From the NCBI GenBank assembly GCA_947561395.2, contig OX387184.1, positions 21,477,687 to 21,541,686 on the forward strand: a stretch of 64,000 nt of DNA, in the 5' to 3' direction. Positions within the stretch are counted from its first letter, which is position 1, and every line of letters begins with the position of its first letter. The notes below the pieces were generated by a model. It was not told where the DNA came from. It did not search any database and saw nothing but the letters and a program-made list of their open reading frames with translations. This document shows positions 10,884-22,827 of the stretch, in pieces. The translations under genes were made by a program, and so were the position numbers. This DNA comes from Buxus sempervirens (lineage: Eukaryota; Streptophyta; Magnoliopsida; Buxales; Buxaceae).

Positions 10884-13444
10884 TGTAACGACCCGAAACC
10901 AGGTCTGCCCATCCAAGGCACTCACTTGTCCCCGGTCGTCACGGGTTGGGTTTTCGACCCAATAAAAATACGGATAATTTAAAACTTCTCCTAATACAAG
11001 TGAATGTGGAAGAACAGTTTATGCATGTGCGTATCAAAAGTGTATGTATATAGAAATAACAAGTCCCGTGGTGGACTTCAGAGTTAAATCCAAAGCTATT
11101 ATGGTTATTACAAAAGATAGGTATCTAGTCACTCCTCTTAGTTATAAGGTTTACAATCCAAAATATACAACTACCAAATACAAGAAAATAAAACTCTAAG
11201 TGGGACGGTAGTAATCCTCCTCTCTATACCCTAGTGCTTTCTTCTTTCCTTTGTCCCCAATCCGTTCCTTCGCATCGGACGTCGACAACTTTGAAAACAA
11301 AAACGATAAAACAACTTAGGAGACGAATGTCTCAATAAGCAACACATGCACGCTCAATAAAACACAATTCATGCAAATATCATTCAGTAAAAACCATGAC
11401 ATGCGGGTAGTTGAAATAATAGAAAAATAATCAACAATTCAGTGTAATACAAGTGGTGTAGTTCGGTGCTTACGTGTATAAGTCAAACAATTATTATACA
11501 ATCACACATCAATTCTTATCACTTTATTATCTAGGTGGTTTAATACATATTGCACATGACCCCATCTAACTCCACCGATTCCTCATGGTGGGCTAAGCAT
11601 CCAACACCGATTACCCTTGGTGTTAGGCATCCATACGCCAATTACCCTTGACGTAGGGCATGCATGCCGATTCCCCATAGCAATGGGCATCAGCCACCGA
11701 TGTTCCTTGGTGCAGGAATAATACAAGATAATACAACAAAACGAAAGTAACTTGGTCATGGCATTATATACAAACACACCTACTTAAGATTTATGGATCC
11801 ATACCTTAAGGTTGTTCATTATGCAAATTCCTTTAATCAATTTCATATATCATATCTTATGCCACTCACACATGTATAAATTCAAGGGTAGCTCATACCC
11901 TTACTCGTATCAACTTGGGCCAACGCCCTATATACAACATCTCATGGAACCGGGCCTCTGCCCTCCATGTATATAATAAAAAAATAACGGGGCAATGCCC
12001 TTCATGTCATGCTATACAAATGGGCCAATGCCCTAAAATAGTTCACATGCTCTTCTAGCAACCAATAACAACAATCAAACAAGAATATTACCTCATGCAT
12101 CAATTTATACTTCAATCTGAGAAAATAAACGATTTTATTTGATAACCAATACCAATTCTTTAAAAATCCTTCCACATCTCTTTTGGCTCTAATTCCTCAC
12201 TCCCAAGTGTCATTTGGAAGGGATTTACACTAAGGTTCGAGCTTAAGATCAACTAGTGTTGGAGAAGGAATCGAAATTCCAAAAATTTCAATTTATACAT
12301 GGGCGCTCAGGAGGGGTCGCCTGGGCGACCAAGGTAGGTGCCCAGCCTATTTTTTTTTCTTTTTTTCACGTCGCTGATCTCATCGGTTAGGTGATAGGGG
12401 TGAGCGACCTACCCACTCTCACTCCGACGCAAATCTTCCTAAACAGTACTTCACTCTCGGGTTTTTTAGTTTTCAACAGGTTTGGCTTTGAACGAAATAA
12501 ACATAGACGAGTCGCTCGGCATGGTCGCCTGGGCGACCATGCTAAGCGACTCTTCTCAATCGTGACTTGTTTTTTGCTCATTTTGGTTTGTTCTTCCATA
12601 CAAATCCTATTCTAAGATCTCTAACACTCCAAGAACATACTAATAGCTCAACAATAACCTCCTCCTAGACCTAGAATCATGGTTTGTTCATTTCCAACCC
12701 AAAATCAAATGAAACGTGCCCTAGTTCCACAAATTGGTTTCAAAACGTGAAATCAATTGAAATAGGAGCTGGAAGGGTGTTGCTTACCTCTAGCAAGAAA
12801 GCTAGCTCAACCTCTTGCTCCTATAGCAAGCCACGAACAGCACCCTTGTGCCTCCTTGAAGGTTCCTTCACAATCCTCCAAGCAAAATCCCCAAACGAAA
12901 ACCACCAACCTTGTTCTTCTTCTTCTTTTCTTGCAAGAGTCTCTCCCCTCACTTTGCCCAACAAGATGGAGAGAATGGCGAGAAGAGAAGAGAGTGTGTG
13001 AGGAGAAGACTGGGAGGAGAATGAGAGTGTAGGGAAGAGCTTGGAGAGGAGAAGAGGGTTTGCTTATTTTTTGGGGGTTATACGTATGCGGCAACACTTA
13101 ACAAAAATTTTCCCCAATAGTTAAAAGCAACTTCCAAGATTGCCCTTCTCCCTCAAGACACCAATATTTACCATCTTGTCATTCTCATTCTACTGCACAC
13201 AAGGATTTACAACTAAGCAATTCTCTCACATGGAATAAATTTATTTAATGTTCTAGGAGTTGCTCAAATGGAAGGGATGCCTACCTTAACACCTTTCTGA
13301 TAACTTTGACTTAGCCACTTGGTTGGCTTCAAGTCTGAGCGTCTCCCACTTCACCTTCAACGCACAACAAAGGAATTTTTAGAATTGCTAAATACCTCTT
13401 GCGTGATTACTTAAACAAATGATCTAAGAATTTGGGGTCTCACA
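10884..13444. mobile_element. Solo LTR, 2.56 kb (copy A)
   Basis: Begins TGTAACGACCCG and ends GGGGTCTCACA, flanked by CAATG (10879-10883, 13445-13449). The ends are those of plant Ty3/gypsy LTRs. No coding domain is seen. It includes perfect or near-perfect palindromes built on GGTCGCC/GGCGACC (12315-12330 and 12509-12552). It sits just upstream of the FAR1-like remnant. Copy B has the same insertion (54235-56176), there altered by a nested fragment and deletion. Confidence 0.85.
12509..12552. repeat. 44-bp palindrome inside LTR
   Basis: Outer arms GAGTCGCT/AGCGACTC and inner arms GCATGGTCGCC/GGCGACCATGC surround a 2-bp centre, with one 2-bp unpaired step on each side. A shorter relative, GGTCGCCTGGGCGACC, lies at 12315-12330. 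Confidence 0.85.
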
Positions 13445-14108
13445 CAATGTGTCCTTGTAGGAGAGCAACACTGCTCTCCTCCTATAGAATAATTCTTTCA
13501 CATTAGATTTTTTGTTCTATGTTTGTTCATATCCTTTCTAGGGAGTTACTAGCTAAGATGTGCAATTTGGTTACATGGGGACATTAGGAGCAAATATGTC
13601 AACTCAAAATAAGAATAGTGAAGAGAGTGGTGATTTAGTGGTTGTACCAAATGTTGAGCCGCACTTTGTTCCTAACATAGGGAAAGAGTTTGATTCACTT
13701 GATTTGGCATATGATTTTTATAATGCATACGGTAGGTTTGCTGGGTTTAGTATACGGAAAAGTCAGGTGAAAAAGGATGGTAGTGGTGTGATAGTTAGTA
13801 AAATATTTCGTTGTTCAAAAAAAGGATTGAATACTAACTCATCTGCTGTTCGGCTGTTCGGATTAGACCGGCTGCCCGCACAAGGTGTGGATGCAAGGCT
13901 TTTATGAGAGTCTGATTGAATAGTGATGGGAAGTATTTCGACTTTAAATGAGAGTCATAACCATGACATGCTTCCCTTCAACATGAGTCATCAGTTGAGG
14001 TCACAGAGAAGAATTACCCCTGGCCAGGCAGCTCAAGTTGAGATTGCTAAATGTGTTGGATTACTGCCAAGAGCTACCATGGAACTTTTGAGTACACAAG
14101 CTGGCGGG

Positions 14109-14462
14109 TGTGACATCTTGGCTGTCTGAGTGGGCGGCTGTGATGTGGGCGGGGTGAGAGACCTAGGCGAGCTACCACAGTGGCGAGCTACCAGGCGAGG
14201 ATGTGAATATGGTTGGGATCCCACAACGCTCGGGGATGCTATAAGTAGTCTTAAGACCCCCAAATTAGCAAGAGGCCTTTTAAGGAGCAACACGGGACTA
14301 AATCCCCTGGGAACCCTAAAGTTAAGCGTGCTCGTGTGGGAGCACTGCTAGGATGGGTGACCCCTGGGAAGTTTTCTCGTGTTATCCTTAAGAACAAATC
14401 CGTGAGGGCCCGTGGGCCCAGAGCGGACAATATCTTGCTGGTTATGGGTCTGGGGCGTTACA
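14109..14462 (+). mobile_element. Cassandra-like solo LTR carrying a 5S rRNA-like region
   Basis: 354 bp, TGTGACATC...GGGGCGTTACA, flanked by GCGGG (14104-14108, 14463-14467). Positions about 14290-14391 resemble plant 5S rRNA, with the hallmark GTTAAGCGTGCT and GGATGGGTGACC blocks that include the internal pol III promoter. Cassandra TRIM elements are known for 5S-derived LTRs of this size. Copy B has the empty site (GGCAGGG near 56827), so insertion followed the duplication. One LTR only, so solo. Confidence 0.9.
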
Positions 14463-16207
14463 GCGGGGTTGCAAATGTTGGATTTGTGTGTGAAGATTTT
14501 AGCAATTACTTGCGTATAAAAAATAAGATACAGATGCAAAAGGGGGATAGTGGTGCAATTACAGCTTACTTTCAGAAGAAGCTTTGTGAGGATAGGGCAT
14601 TTTTTCATGCCATTGACATGGATGAAGATGACATGATAACCAATATATTTTGGGCAAACGGGCAAATGGTTACAGACTATCATTATTTTGGAGATGTTGT
14701 AAGCTTTGATATGACATTCAAGACAAACATTGAAAACCGGCCACTTGCATTGTTCGTAGGATTGAATCATCATAGATAGACAGTTGTTTTCGGTGTTGCC
14801 CTTCTATATGAGGAAAGCAGTGATGCATTTTCTTGGTTGTTCAAGACTTTTGTGAATTGTATGCATGGAAAAGAGTCACAAACAATTATAACAAATCAAG
14901 ATCAAGCAATAGGAAAAGCCATTAATTCTGTCTTGCCTCGAACAATTCACCGCAATTGTATTTGGAATTTGTATCAAAATGCTGCAAAGCATCTTAGTTC
15001 TATATTTCACATTTGCTAAAGCTTTTAAATATTGCATATACAAGTGTGAAAATGATTCCGAGTTTGAAGAGGCATGGCGTGACATGATTGAGAGGTTTAA
15101 TCTTTTTTAAAATGAGTGGTTGGAAGCAAAGTATAAGGAAAGGGAGAAGTCGTCATTAGCGTATGGTTGAAACCATTTTTGTGCTGATATGCTTAGTACC
15201 CAGGTATCAGAGAGCATGAATGCATCCATAAAAAATGCGTTGAATCGACAGCAAAGTATGGTGTGGCTTTTGAACCAAATTAATGTTGTGGTGGGGAGGC
15301 ATCGATATAATGAGTAGGCAAATGATGGCAACATGATGCTGAAGAGGAAAGAACCCCATCTTTTCCAACCACTCTTTAGCCATGCATGCAAGTTGTACAC
15401 TCCGGCAGTTTACGAAAAGCTTAAGAAGGAAGCAATAAACATTTGGTCATTCAAGAGTCAAGACTCTTCAAAAACCAGCGATGTCGAGATCTTAAAGATT
15501 GTTAAGAAGGCTGAAAGGATCTAGCAGGAGCACACAGTAATATATAACAGTGTAGTTGGAGATGTGCAATGCAGCAGTAAGAAGTTTGAATTTGCAGGTA
15601 TTTTGTGTAGGCATATATTCTTGATTTATTTTTTTAAGGATGTTACTAAGATCCCAGAAAAGTACATCCTAAAAAAGTGGAGAATAGACGCGAAGGATGG
15701 ATTACAATGCATCACGTCACAGCGTGCACCGAGTGAAAGTAATGAGATGGGTAAAATGTCCACTCAATATTCTTATGTTTGTTCTACTCTGATTCAAATC
15801 GCCTCTAAATCAACTGCATGCCAAAAAGCAACCGACTATGTTATGGAGATGGCAGGAAAGATGAATGAGGTAGTTGAACAAATTGTCAAAGGTACTGTTT
15901 TTCAAGAGCTTCCAAAGGAGGACGAAACTTCGAGAATGGCTGTATCAATTGATAATGAGCAAACTTTAAATGGTGAAGGAAGATCTATCTATGAGGTCCA
16001 TACCGATGTTGCAGATATTAATGTGGTTGAGGATGACGTGATTGAAGAGGTTGGAAGTTGTGTAAATTAGCAAACATTTGAATCTTAAGAGCTTTGTGGG
16101 GAACAGCATCTTGATGCAATGGCGGGATATTATGATGAAGTCACCACTTCACAAAAGCGCATTGAAAATGCAAAAGGTGTCAAAGTGAAGGAAAGAGCCA
16201 AGCGTGG

Positions 16208-18172
16208 TGTAAAATCCCGAATTTTAATGATATTAAAATTTGGACTTTATTGATGACTAATTAATTTAATTGGTGGAAAATTCCAGGGGAAGAAGAAGAG
16301 GAAGTCAATTAGAGAAAATTTCAGAATTAAATTATGAGGATTAATTAAAATGGTGGTAGTTGGTTGTGTGGCGTTGCAACAGATCAGGACCATTTGAAAC
16401 ACTTGAGTTGGGCAGCAACTATAAATAGCTGCCAAATTTCGGTTTGAAAGTTTAGTCGCTAGATCGATAATTCTGGAGCATCTGAGAAGGAAGGGGGAGA
16501 GATCTAGGGTTTGAAGATTGAAGGTGGATGACCAGTTCTAGAGAAGACAAAATAGTTCAGATCTAGAGGACATTTGATTTGAGAAAGAGCTGGAATTCGT
16601 TTGGAGCTAAACGAAAGTGCATGGTTTGATCTGATCTGGTGGAATTCTGCAAAACAGAGAGTAATCAGGTGAGTTACGATTATAAAATGTAAATTTGTCA
16701 GAATTAAGAACTATTAGAGGTTAGAGATCAAAACTGGGAAGGTTTTTGAGAATTTATGTTGTGCTTCAGAGAATTAGTTAAGAGATCGAGCAATTCGTGG
16801 ATTGAGCTCAGATCTGTGATCTTTGGAAGGAATTGAATTGAATCTGAACTAAACAGAGGTAAGTAGCACCTTTGAAACATTGATTCCTGCTTTGATTTCG
16901 TTTGTTTTAAACTTGATCATGATTTAGAAGGAAAAGCTCTATTCCATATGTATAATGGAGAACAATTTGGAAATTGTTCTAAATCTGTTTTAATTAAATC
17001 TAAGAGTATGTAATTGAGTTGTTAAGTTGTTATAGAATGAAATTGAAGTGTTTCGGAGGATAGAAATTAGGTCAAAGTTCCTGAATTTCAAGTTATAGAA
17101 AGAGGAATGGTTACGAGTTTATTTTGTTCAAGGATTGCTCAACCTAGGCGCCCAGGCCAAGCGATCAAGGTGTTAGGAAATTGCATGGGCGCAGAGCACA
17201 TCAGCTAGGCCATGTGCCAGGCGACCCAAGCATTAAAATTTATTATGGTCGCTCAGCTCAGGCGCCTATAGCAACCACGATATAACTATGTTTTATTGTT
17301 AACCATTCAGTGGTTTTTAGTTATAGAAATATTTTAGTCAGATCTAAAGAGTGAGCAATTAAAGTTAACTAAATTAAGAAATATTTTCTGGCAGGGATCG
17401 AATAATTCATTTTTAATAAGAAATTGTGCAATTGTTACAAGAATAAGCTTATTTAAAAATATGTGGTTACTAATTTCAAAATAAAGTGAGTTAATGGGAA
17501 CCCTTGCAATGTCTTAAACAATCAGTAGATGCAACAATGAATTTGGATTTTTATCTAAACTTGAGATTGAGATTTGGTTCTGGATTCTGATTTCCTCCGT
17601 GTACTCGAGGATGCCCCATGTATTTGGGATGATGATGCCTCTGTGTACTCAGGGATGCCCCGTGTGCTCGGGATGAGATAATTATATTTAAGTTGAGTTT
17701 GTGCTTACTAGATATCATATTTGATTGGTGTTTTCAAGTCTAGTTGGCATAGCTCGATATGGATCCATTTAGGAGCTAGATAGTGGAAATGATTGTTCTT
17801 TGCTAGATGTAATTCTTTGTTTGCGCATGCGTTCCATCGTGTACTCGATGAGGCCTTCTCTGTATTGGTGGGCTGCGGCTTTCCCTCATTTTATCGTGTA
17901 CTCGGACTATGACTGGTTAGTATATGCCAACCCTTCGTTGTACTGGTAGGGTTCTCCCGCAATAAGACAATGATCGTGTACTCTGCTTCACATATAAGTC
18001 GGGAGGTGGCATAGTGGACATTGACTTTACTCTAATTAAAGGCAGTCTTATTTCATGAGTCTTATTGAGACTTAATGTTTTAAATTCAATATTGCGGATT
18101 GGTTCTACTTGTCGGATTATTGATTATAATTATATTAGAATTTGAACTTGTGGATAAATTATTCTGGTTAAT

Positions 18173-18238
<66 letters not shown>

Positions 18239-18691
18239 GTTATCATTATCGTGATATGTTTTACAACTGAATCATGTTTTAGAACTATAAAACTGTATTT
18301 GAGCATGCATGTGCTACTTTCTGAGATATTCGTATATCATTAAATTTTGTTTTGTTTTCAGATCTTGGTGAGGACGTTACTCCACGAGTAGATACTACAG
18401 ACGGTTACCCGGAGTATAGGGAGGAGGACTACTACATGGAGGAGTAGTAGTTATTTTGACTTTAGATTTTGTTGTTGGATACTATATTGATTTGTGAGTA
18501 GTTGTATTAATTTATGTTATGATACATTTTGGATTGGTGATTGGGATTAGTAGACTCTGATATTGATGAACTTGCGTTTTGATCATTTTATATTCATGTT
18601 TTCCTTTAATCTGGTATAGATCCTGTGGATTAAATAACACTTCGGACTCGAGTTACAGTTTCATTAAGTAACCCGGATCCAGGACGTTACA
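16208..18691 (+). mobile_element. Solo LTR, 2.48 kb, inside FAR1-like gene (copy A)
   Basis: Begins TGTAAAATCCCG and ends GGACGTTACA with target duplication CGTGG (16203-16207, 18692-18696). TATAAATAG at 16420-16428 suggests plus orientation. The middle has GTGTACTCGGGATG-like repeats (about 17590-17990) and a TA microsatellite. The ends fit Ty3/gypsy chromovirus-type LTRs (inference). The site is shared with 58573-61006. Confidence 0.85.
18176..18235. repeat. (TA)n microsatellite
   Basis: About 60 bp of uninterrupted TA. The matching place in copy B (60541-60550) has only about five units, so the tract changed length after duplication or was mis-sized in assembly. Confidence 0.95.
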
Positions 18692-19883
18692 CGTGGTGGT
18701 ATGAGTGTGCACAGGAAGGTGGATGCCTTAACTCAAGCAACGAGAAAAAAAAGGAGTAAAACACAAAACAAAAAGAGTGGTGGTGAAAAGCACGTGGTGC
18801 CACCAACTCAAATTGATTTTCTTGTGATTCCACAATCAGCTGAATCTTGTCCTATGTTTCCATATCCTAATGGTCAAATGGTTCATCTACTAACTACCTA
18901 ATATCTCATTTTTTTGTAATTGAACCCTCCTCCTCTTCTAACACACATATGCTAACTTTTTTGTTTTTTCATACACAGATGCCTGCACACTGTTTTCATT
19001 CCTTCTTATACAATGCCAATTCACCCATGGTATCAAGGAGCAATAATATTTTACGCCAACAAAATTCCACAAAGAAGTCACAAAAAGCTACTATAATATC
19101 GTATTACAATGTTCAACACCAACAAAAGTCATGAAAGTATAAAATTCAAGCTCCTCATTCCAAATCCTTTTACTAGTTATCAAAAACTCATTAAATTGAT
19201 GAAATATATGAAAAGCATCTTGCATCTTGGGAGAAGGTAGGCAAAAAGAGTATGTGGACTTGCATGAAAAAGTCTTGGATAGTCATGACAAAATTCATAT
19301 ATTAGGTGAATACTGATGACAGCACCTGATTTGGACTTTAGACATTTCATATAAATTGACAGATATCCTACCACCAATGAAAATAACATCAAATTTACAT
19401 TACTATATTTATCAATACAAGGAAAATCAGATGAAGGTGACATACAATTCATATTACTCTATTATCGATTATTTTTGGAGACAATAAAAGAAAAACAATT
19501 TTCAAACTTCTCCATCTTCCATCCAAACCATGGATGGAAGATTGTTTTCATTTGACATCCTTCGTTTTGTTTATAACATTCATGGTCCCAGCACCACAGA
19601 TTTTCCATATACCTCCACGATTTCCCTTGAAAGTAGCTTTGAAGTCTTCTAAACGAAGTTATAGAGATCACACCCAGGCCTTGGTTCTACAGACCCAATG
19701 CAAAGGACAAGAAACAGTCAAATCGATGCAAAGGGGACTGGTTCAACCAAAGTAATAGTTCTATTCAGCTACAAGACAGTCACCAAAATGTTCATTTTGT
19801 ACACCCATCATGAGGCATTATCATCAAGAATCACACAACAATTACTCCTAGGAGAGATTAGTCACAGTCTCGCCTATTCCCAA

Positions 19884-20192
19884 CTAATTTGATGAAATAA
19901 TACCAATTTTAATTGGATACATCCTTGAACTCACAGCATTTATGTAGGAAACAAGTTCACTCGGAACTTGTTTCCTACATAAAATTATTCTTTCTATTTG
20001 CAACATTGACACTGGACCTGGCAATACACGTCCGTCCTCGTGATATAAGTCTCTAGTTGGGTGCCATGATTTGCTCTTGGAGAAAGAAATCTGTGAAGTA
20101 GATCTCTTGGCACCAGCACCGATTGATCTGCAGCGTTCCCACATCTTCCGAATCAGACTTTTATTCTTCTTCTCTTTATTGAACACATCCAT
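19884..20192 (-). pseudogene. SAUR-like N-terminal fragment (copy A)
   Basis: A 102-codon open frame. Its N-terminus (SLIRKMWERCRSIG, then SKSKSWHP) resembles the variable leader of some SAUR small auxin-up RNA proteins, and GRVLPG resembles the start of the SAUR core. After that the similarity ends: no core of the VYVG...HPLF type follows. It is therefore best read as a truncated pseudogene. Copy B is at 62153-62461 with few changes. The family call rests on remembered pattern only. Confidence 0.4.
19941..19981. repeat. Perfect 18-bp hairpin
   Basis: Arms TATGTAGGAAACAAGTTC and GAACTTGTTTCCTACATA flank a 5-bp loop ACTCG. It is identical in copy B (62210-62250). It lies where the SAUR-like similarity has already ended. 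Confidence 0.9.
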
Positions 20193-20951
20193 TAATGATC
20201 TCTCTGATTAAAGGCTAATTCAGACCAACAAGGGACCAAATTCGAGGAAATACAAGGTTAATTTGCTTGGTGCAGCTTAAGTATTAGCCTCTGTCATAAA
20301 CTAGATGAAACAAAGAATCTCATCTTCGGCGACATTGTGTTACTCACACTTCGTTGAACTTTGAAACAAAACTCTAATTATCACCCAAAACCCAAAAAGA
20401 ATCCCTCAACAAATTGAGCAAGAAACAAACAAATAAGGACTACCAAAAAGATTCCCAACTCCTGATGTACAGGAGGTTTTTGGATCATGAACAAGAAACA
20501 AGTAAATGATACTTGGGAAATATCCAATCATCTCCCCTGATAAAAGTTTTATCTAACGATGACTATTTTCCCCATTTTTCACCTTTAATTAGAAACGAAT
20601 GAATTTCTATCCATGAAGAAGGAGATCAATACAGAACTGGATAAAAATAAAAGGAGATTAGTTGAGCAATAACCACAACGAACCAAACTTTAGCAAAACC
20701 ATCAAATAAGTATATACCAGACCATTATAAATCTGAGAATAGAAAGCTTACATATCCAGGACCCTCTGGCTCATTAGTGATTTAGAGTCACCTCAAATTT
20801 GGTGAAAGGGCACCAATTTCATTGGACAATCGGATACTTAGAGGACCTGTGAAACTGGAATCAAAGGACCTGCGAACACTGGCTCTTGAAATAATAAAAG
20901 CGGAACTAAATCATCAATAAACCCTAATAAAGAAAGCTAAAGAAAACTTAT

Positions 20952-21224
20952 TGATGAAAATAGAAGAATTCATATCTTGAGCAATAATCCTTGCTATATA
21001 TTTTGTATCTTTCATGGGAGTATTACTTTACAATTTATAGTATCTCTCCTAACATGAATAAAGAAAGAAGCTATACAATCTGGAAACATTCCACAGAAGA
21101 TCTACAGCTGTACAATCAGTTAAGTAACACTTCAAAATAGATCCTACAATTAAGGAACCAATTGTGTAATCAGTTAAAGAAGTAAATCTCCAGATCCTAC
21201 AATTAAGGAACTAAATCTTCAACA
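20952..21224 (-). repeat. Copia 3' LTR
   Basis: 273 bp. In element sense it begins TGTTGAAGATTTAG and ends TTTTCATCA. It pairs with 31359-31659. Confidence 0.9.
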
Positions 21225-21423
21225 CTCCCCCTCAAGTTGGTGCATAGATATCACACATGCCCAACTTGTCTACTAATTTTGAGAAGATTCGATTTGAAAC
21301 GGCTTTAGTAAGAAGATCAGCCAACTGATCCTCTGATATGATCTTAGGTAACTCCAATATACCCTCATCAAGCTTCTCTTTAATAAAGAATCTGTCCACC
21401 TCAACATGTTTTGTACGATCATG

Positions 21424-21885
21424 TTAGACTGGATTGTGGGCAATATCACATGCAGCTTTATTGTCACAATACAATTGAATTGGTTGCATAGATGAGTACC
21501 CCAAATCTTGCAAAAGAAGTTTCAGCCACAATGCTTCACAAAGTGCAAGGGCCATACCTCTGAATTCGGTTTCTGCACTTGAACGAGCAACAACATTTTG
21601 TTTCTTGCTTCTCCATGTAACAAGGTTACCACCCACAAACGTAAAGTAACCAAAAGTCGATCGCCTATCATCTTTTGCTCCAGCCCAATCAGCATCAGTA
21701 TAGGCATTGATGTTGCAACAGTCTGTATTTTTAGTGAACAGAACCCCTTTTCCAGGTACAGATTTTAAATACCTCAAGATGCGCATGACTGCATTCATAT
21801 ATTGCTCTCCAGGATCATGCATAAATTGACTAACAATACTCAATGCATAAACAAGATCCAGTCTTGTATATGCTAAGTACATCAA
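21424..21885 (-). pseudogene. Copia RNase H region
   Basis: Contains the Copia RNase H signature YTDADWAG, then FVGGNLVTWRSKKQ, SSAETEFRGMA and a C-terminal YCDNKAA. Part of the 20952-31659 element. Confidence 0.9.
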
Positions 21886-22029
21886 TCTCCCTACAAGTTT
21901 CTAGTATCTCACTTTATCAGTTGGAACTTGGTCTGACTCAACATACAACTTCAAGCCTTCTTCGACCGGTATATCAACTGGTTGACATGCTGACATTCCA
22001 GTTTCCTGTAATAGGTCCAAGGTATACTT

Positions 22030-22626
22030 TCACTGTGACAGAAATATCCCTTTCTTGGATCTAGATACTTCGATCCCAAGAAAATATTTTAAGGAACCAA
22101 GGTCCTTCATTTCGAATTCTTTGGATAAGTACTCTTGTAGTGCCTTCTTTTCTTCTGGATCATTCCCTGTGACTACCATATCATCTACATATATAATGAG
22201 TGCAGTGATCTTACCTTGTTGCCTTTTTAGAAACAATGTATGATCTGAATTGCTTTGATGATATCCAAAGCCTATCATGGCTTTTGTAAACCTTCTAAAC
22301 CATGCTCTTGGGGATTGTTTCAATCCGTACAATGATTTCTTCAATCTGCACACCTTCTGACTATGTTTTGCTAGTGCCATGCAACCTAGTGGAAGATCCA
22401 TATAAACTTCTTCAGATAATTCTCCATGTTGAAAGGCATTCTTCACATCAAATTGTTGCAATGGCCACTCTAGGTTTGCAGGTAAAGACAACAACACTTG
22501 AATAGTGTTGATTTTAGCTCCAGGTGCAAATGTCTCTGTGTAGTCGATCCCATAGGTTTGGGTGTACCCTTTTGCCACAAGTCTTGCTTTATAACGCTCA
22601 ACCATGCCATCTGCCTTGTACTTCAC
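22030..22626 (-). pseudogene. Copia reverse transcriptase region
   Basis: Shows KARLVAKGYTQ, the DVKNAF catalytic block, KSLYGLKQSPRAW and the YVDDM active-site block. Part of the 20952-31659 element, whose pol is split by the nested LTRs. Confidence 0.92.
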
Positions 22627-22827
22627 AATTTAAATCCATCAACATCCCACTGGCTTCTTCCCTGGTAGACAATCAACAAGTTCCCAAGTTTTATTTTTTT
22701 ACGAGGTGTGCGCACCTAAATCTAGATCGCACACGTGGGATTTGTGCGTGCCTCGGGACTTTCGGAGTCGCCACTGCCTGAGAGGTGCAGGCAGACACAG
22801 GGATGGCCTATTCGGGTCTAAGTCTGG

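Larger units (their letters stand above)
13560..18900 (+). pseudogene. FAR1-RELATED/MULE-transposase-like pseudogene (copy A)
   Basis: Remnant of a FAR1/FRS-type protein, a family of transcription factors derived from Mutator-like transposases. The FAR1 zinc-binding N-terminal region is at about 13670-13910 (FDSLDLAYDFYNAYGRFAGF). A MULE transposase core is at 14470-15020 (SFDMTFKTN, then IITNQDQA). A SWIM-like C-x-C...C-x-H region is at 15564-15640. A basic tail resumes at 18701-18900. Frames are broken by shifts and stops shared with copy B, so decay began before duplication. Copy A is worse: it has a stop (TAG at 14777-14779) where B has Gln, a Ser replacing a SWIM Cys, and the Cassandra-like LTR at 14109. 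The LTR at 16208-18691 splits the tail. It could be a host FRS gene or a MULE; no terminal inverted repeats were found. Confidence 0.85.
18900..20946. other. Non-genic flank with SAUR-like fragment
   Basis: Shared with copy B (61216-63216). Apart from the SAUR-like fragment at 19884-20192 I see no gene. A 47-bp difference (A longer, about 19314-19360) distinguishes the copies. The sequence at 20852-20910 recurs beyond the Copia at about 31688-31740, showing an older local repeat at the Copia target. Confidence 0.5.
1..21760. repeat. Segmental duplication, copy A
   Basis: This segment matches 44880-64000 in the same orientation and gene order. Position 1 aligns with 44880 and 21760 with 64000. 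The offset shrinks from 44879 to 42240 because copy A holds extra DNA (about 1.47 kb at 2821-4290, a 354-bp Cassandra-like LTR at 14109, about 1.55 kb at 11691-13241 and a longer TA repeat), while B holds a private LTR fragment. Base differences are about 1-2% by eye. The left edge lies outside the window and the right edge lies at or beyond 21760, so the true unit length is not visible. A false duplication from two haplotypes is a real alternative. Confidence 0.95.

Noticed and set aside
12684-13097. Opposed open frames of about 100 codons inside the 10884-13444 LTR
   Set aside because: Low-complexity, Ser/Pro-rich translations on both strands, absent from copy B through deletion, with no recognised domain.
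13459-13479. Short palindrome GGAGAGCA/TGCTCTCC as a terminator or miRNA stem
   Set aside because: Only 8-bp arms; too short to support either reading in a plant genome.
14290-14391. Stand-alone 5S rRNA gene
   Set aside because: It sits inside a 354-bp LTR with target duplication and lacks a full-length match to 5S, so it belongs to the Cassandra-like element.
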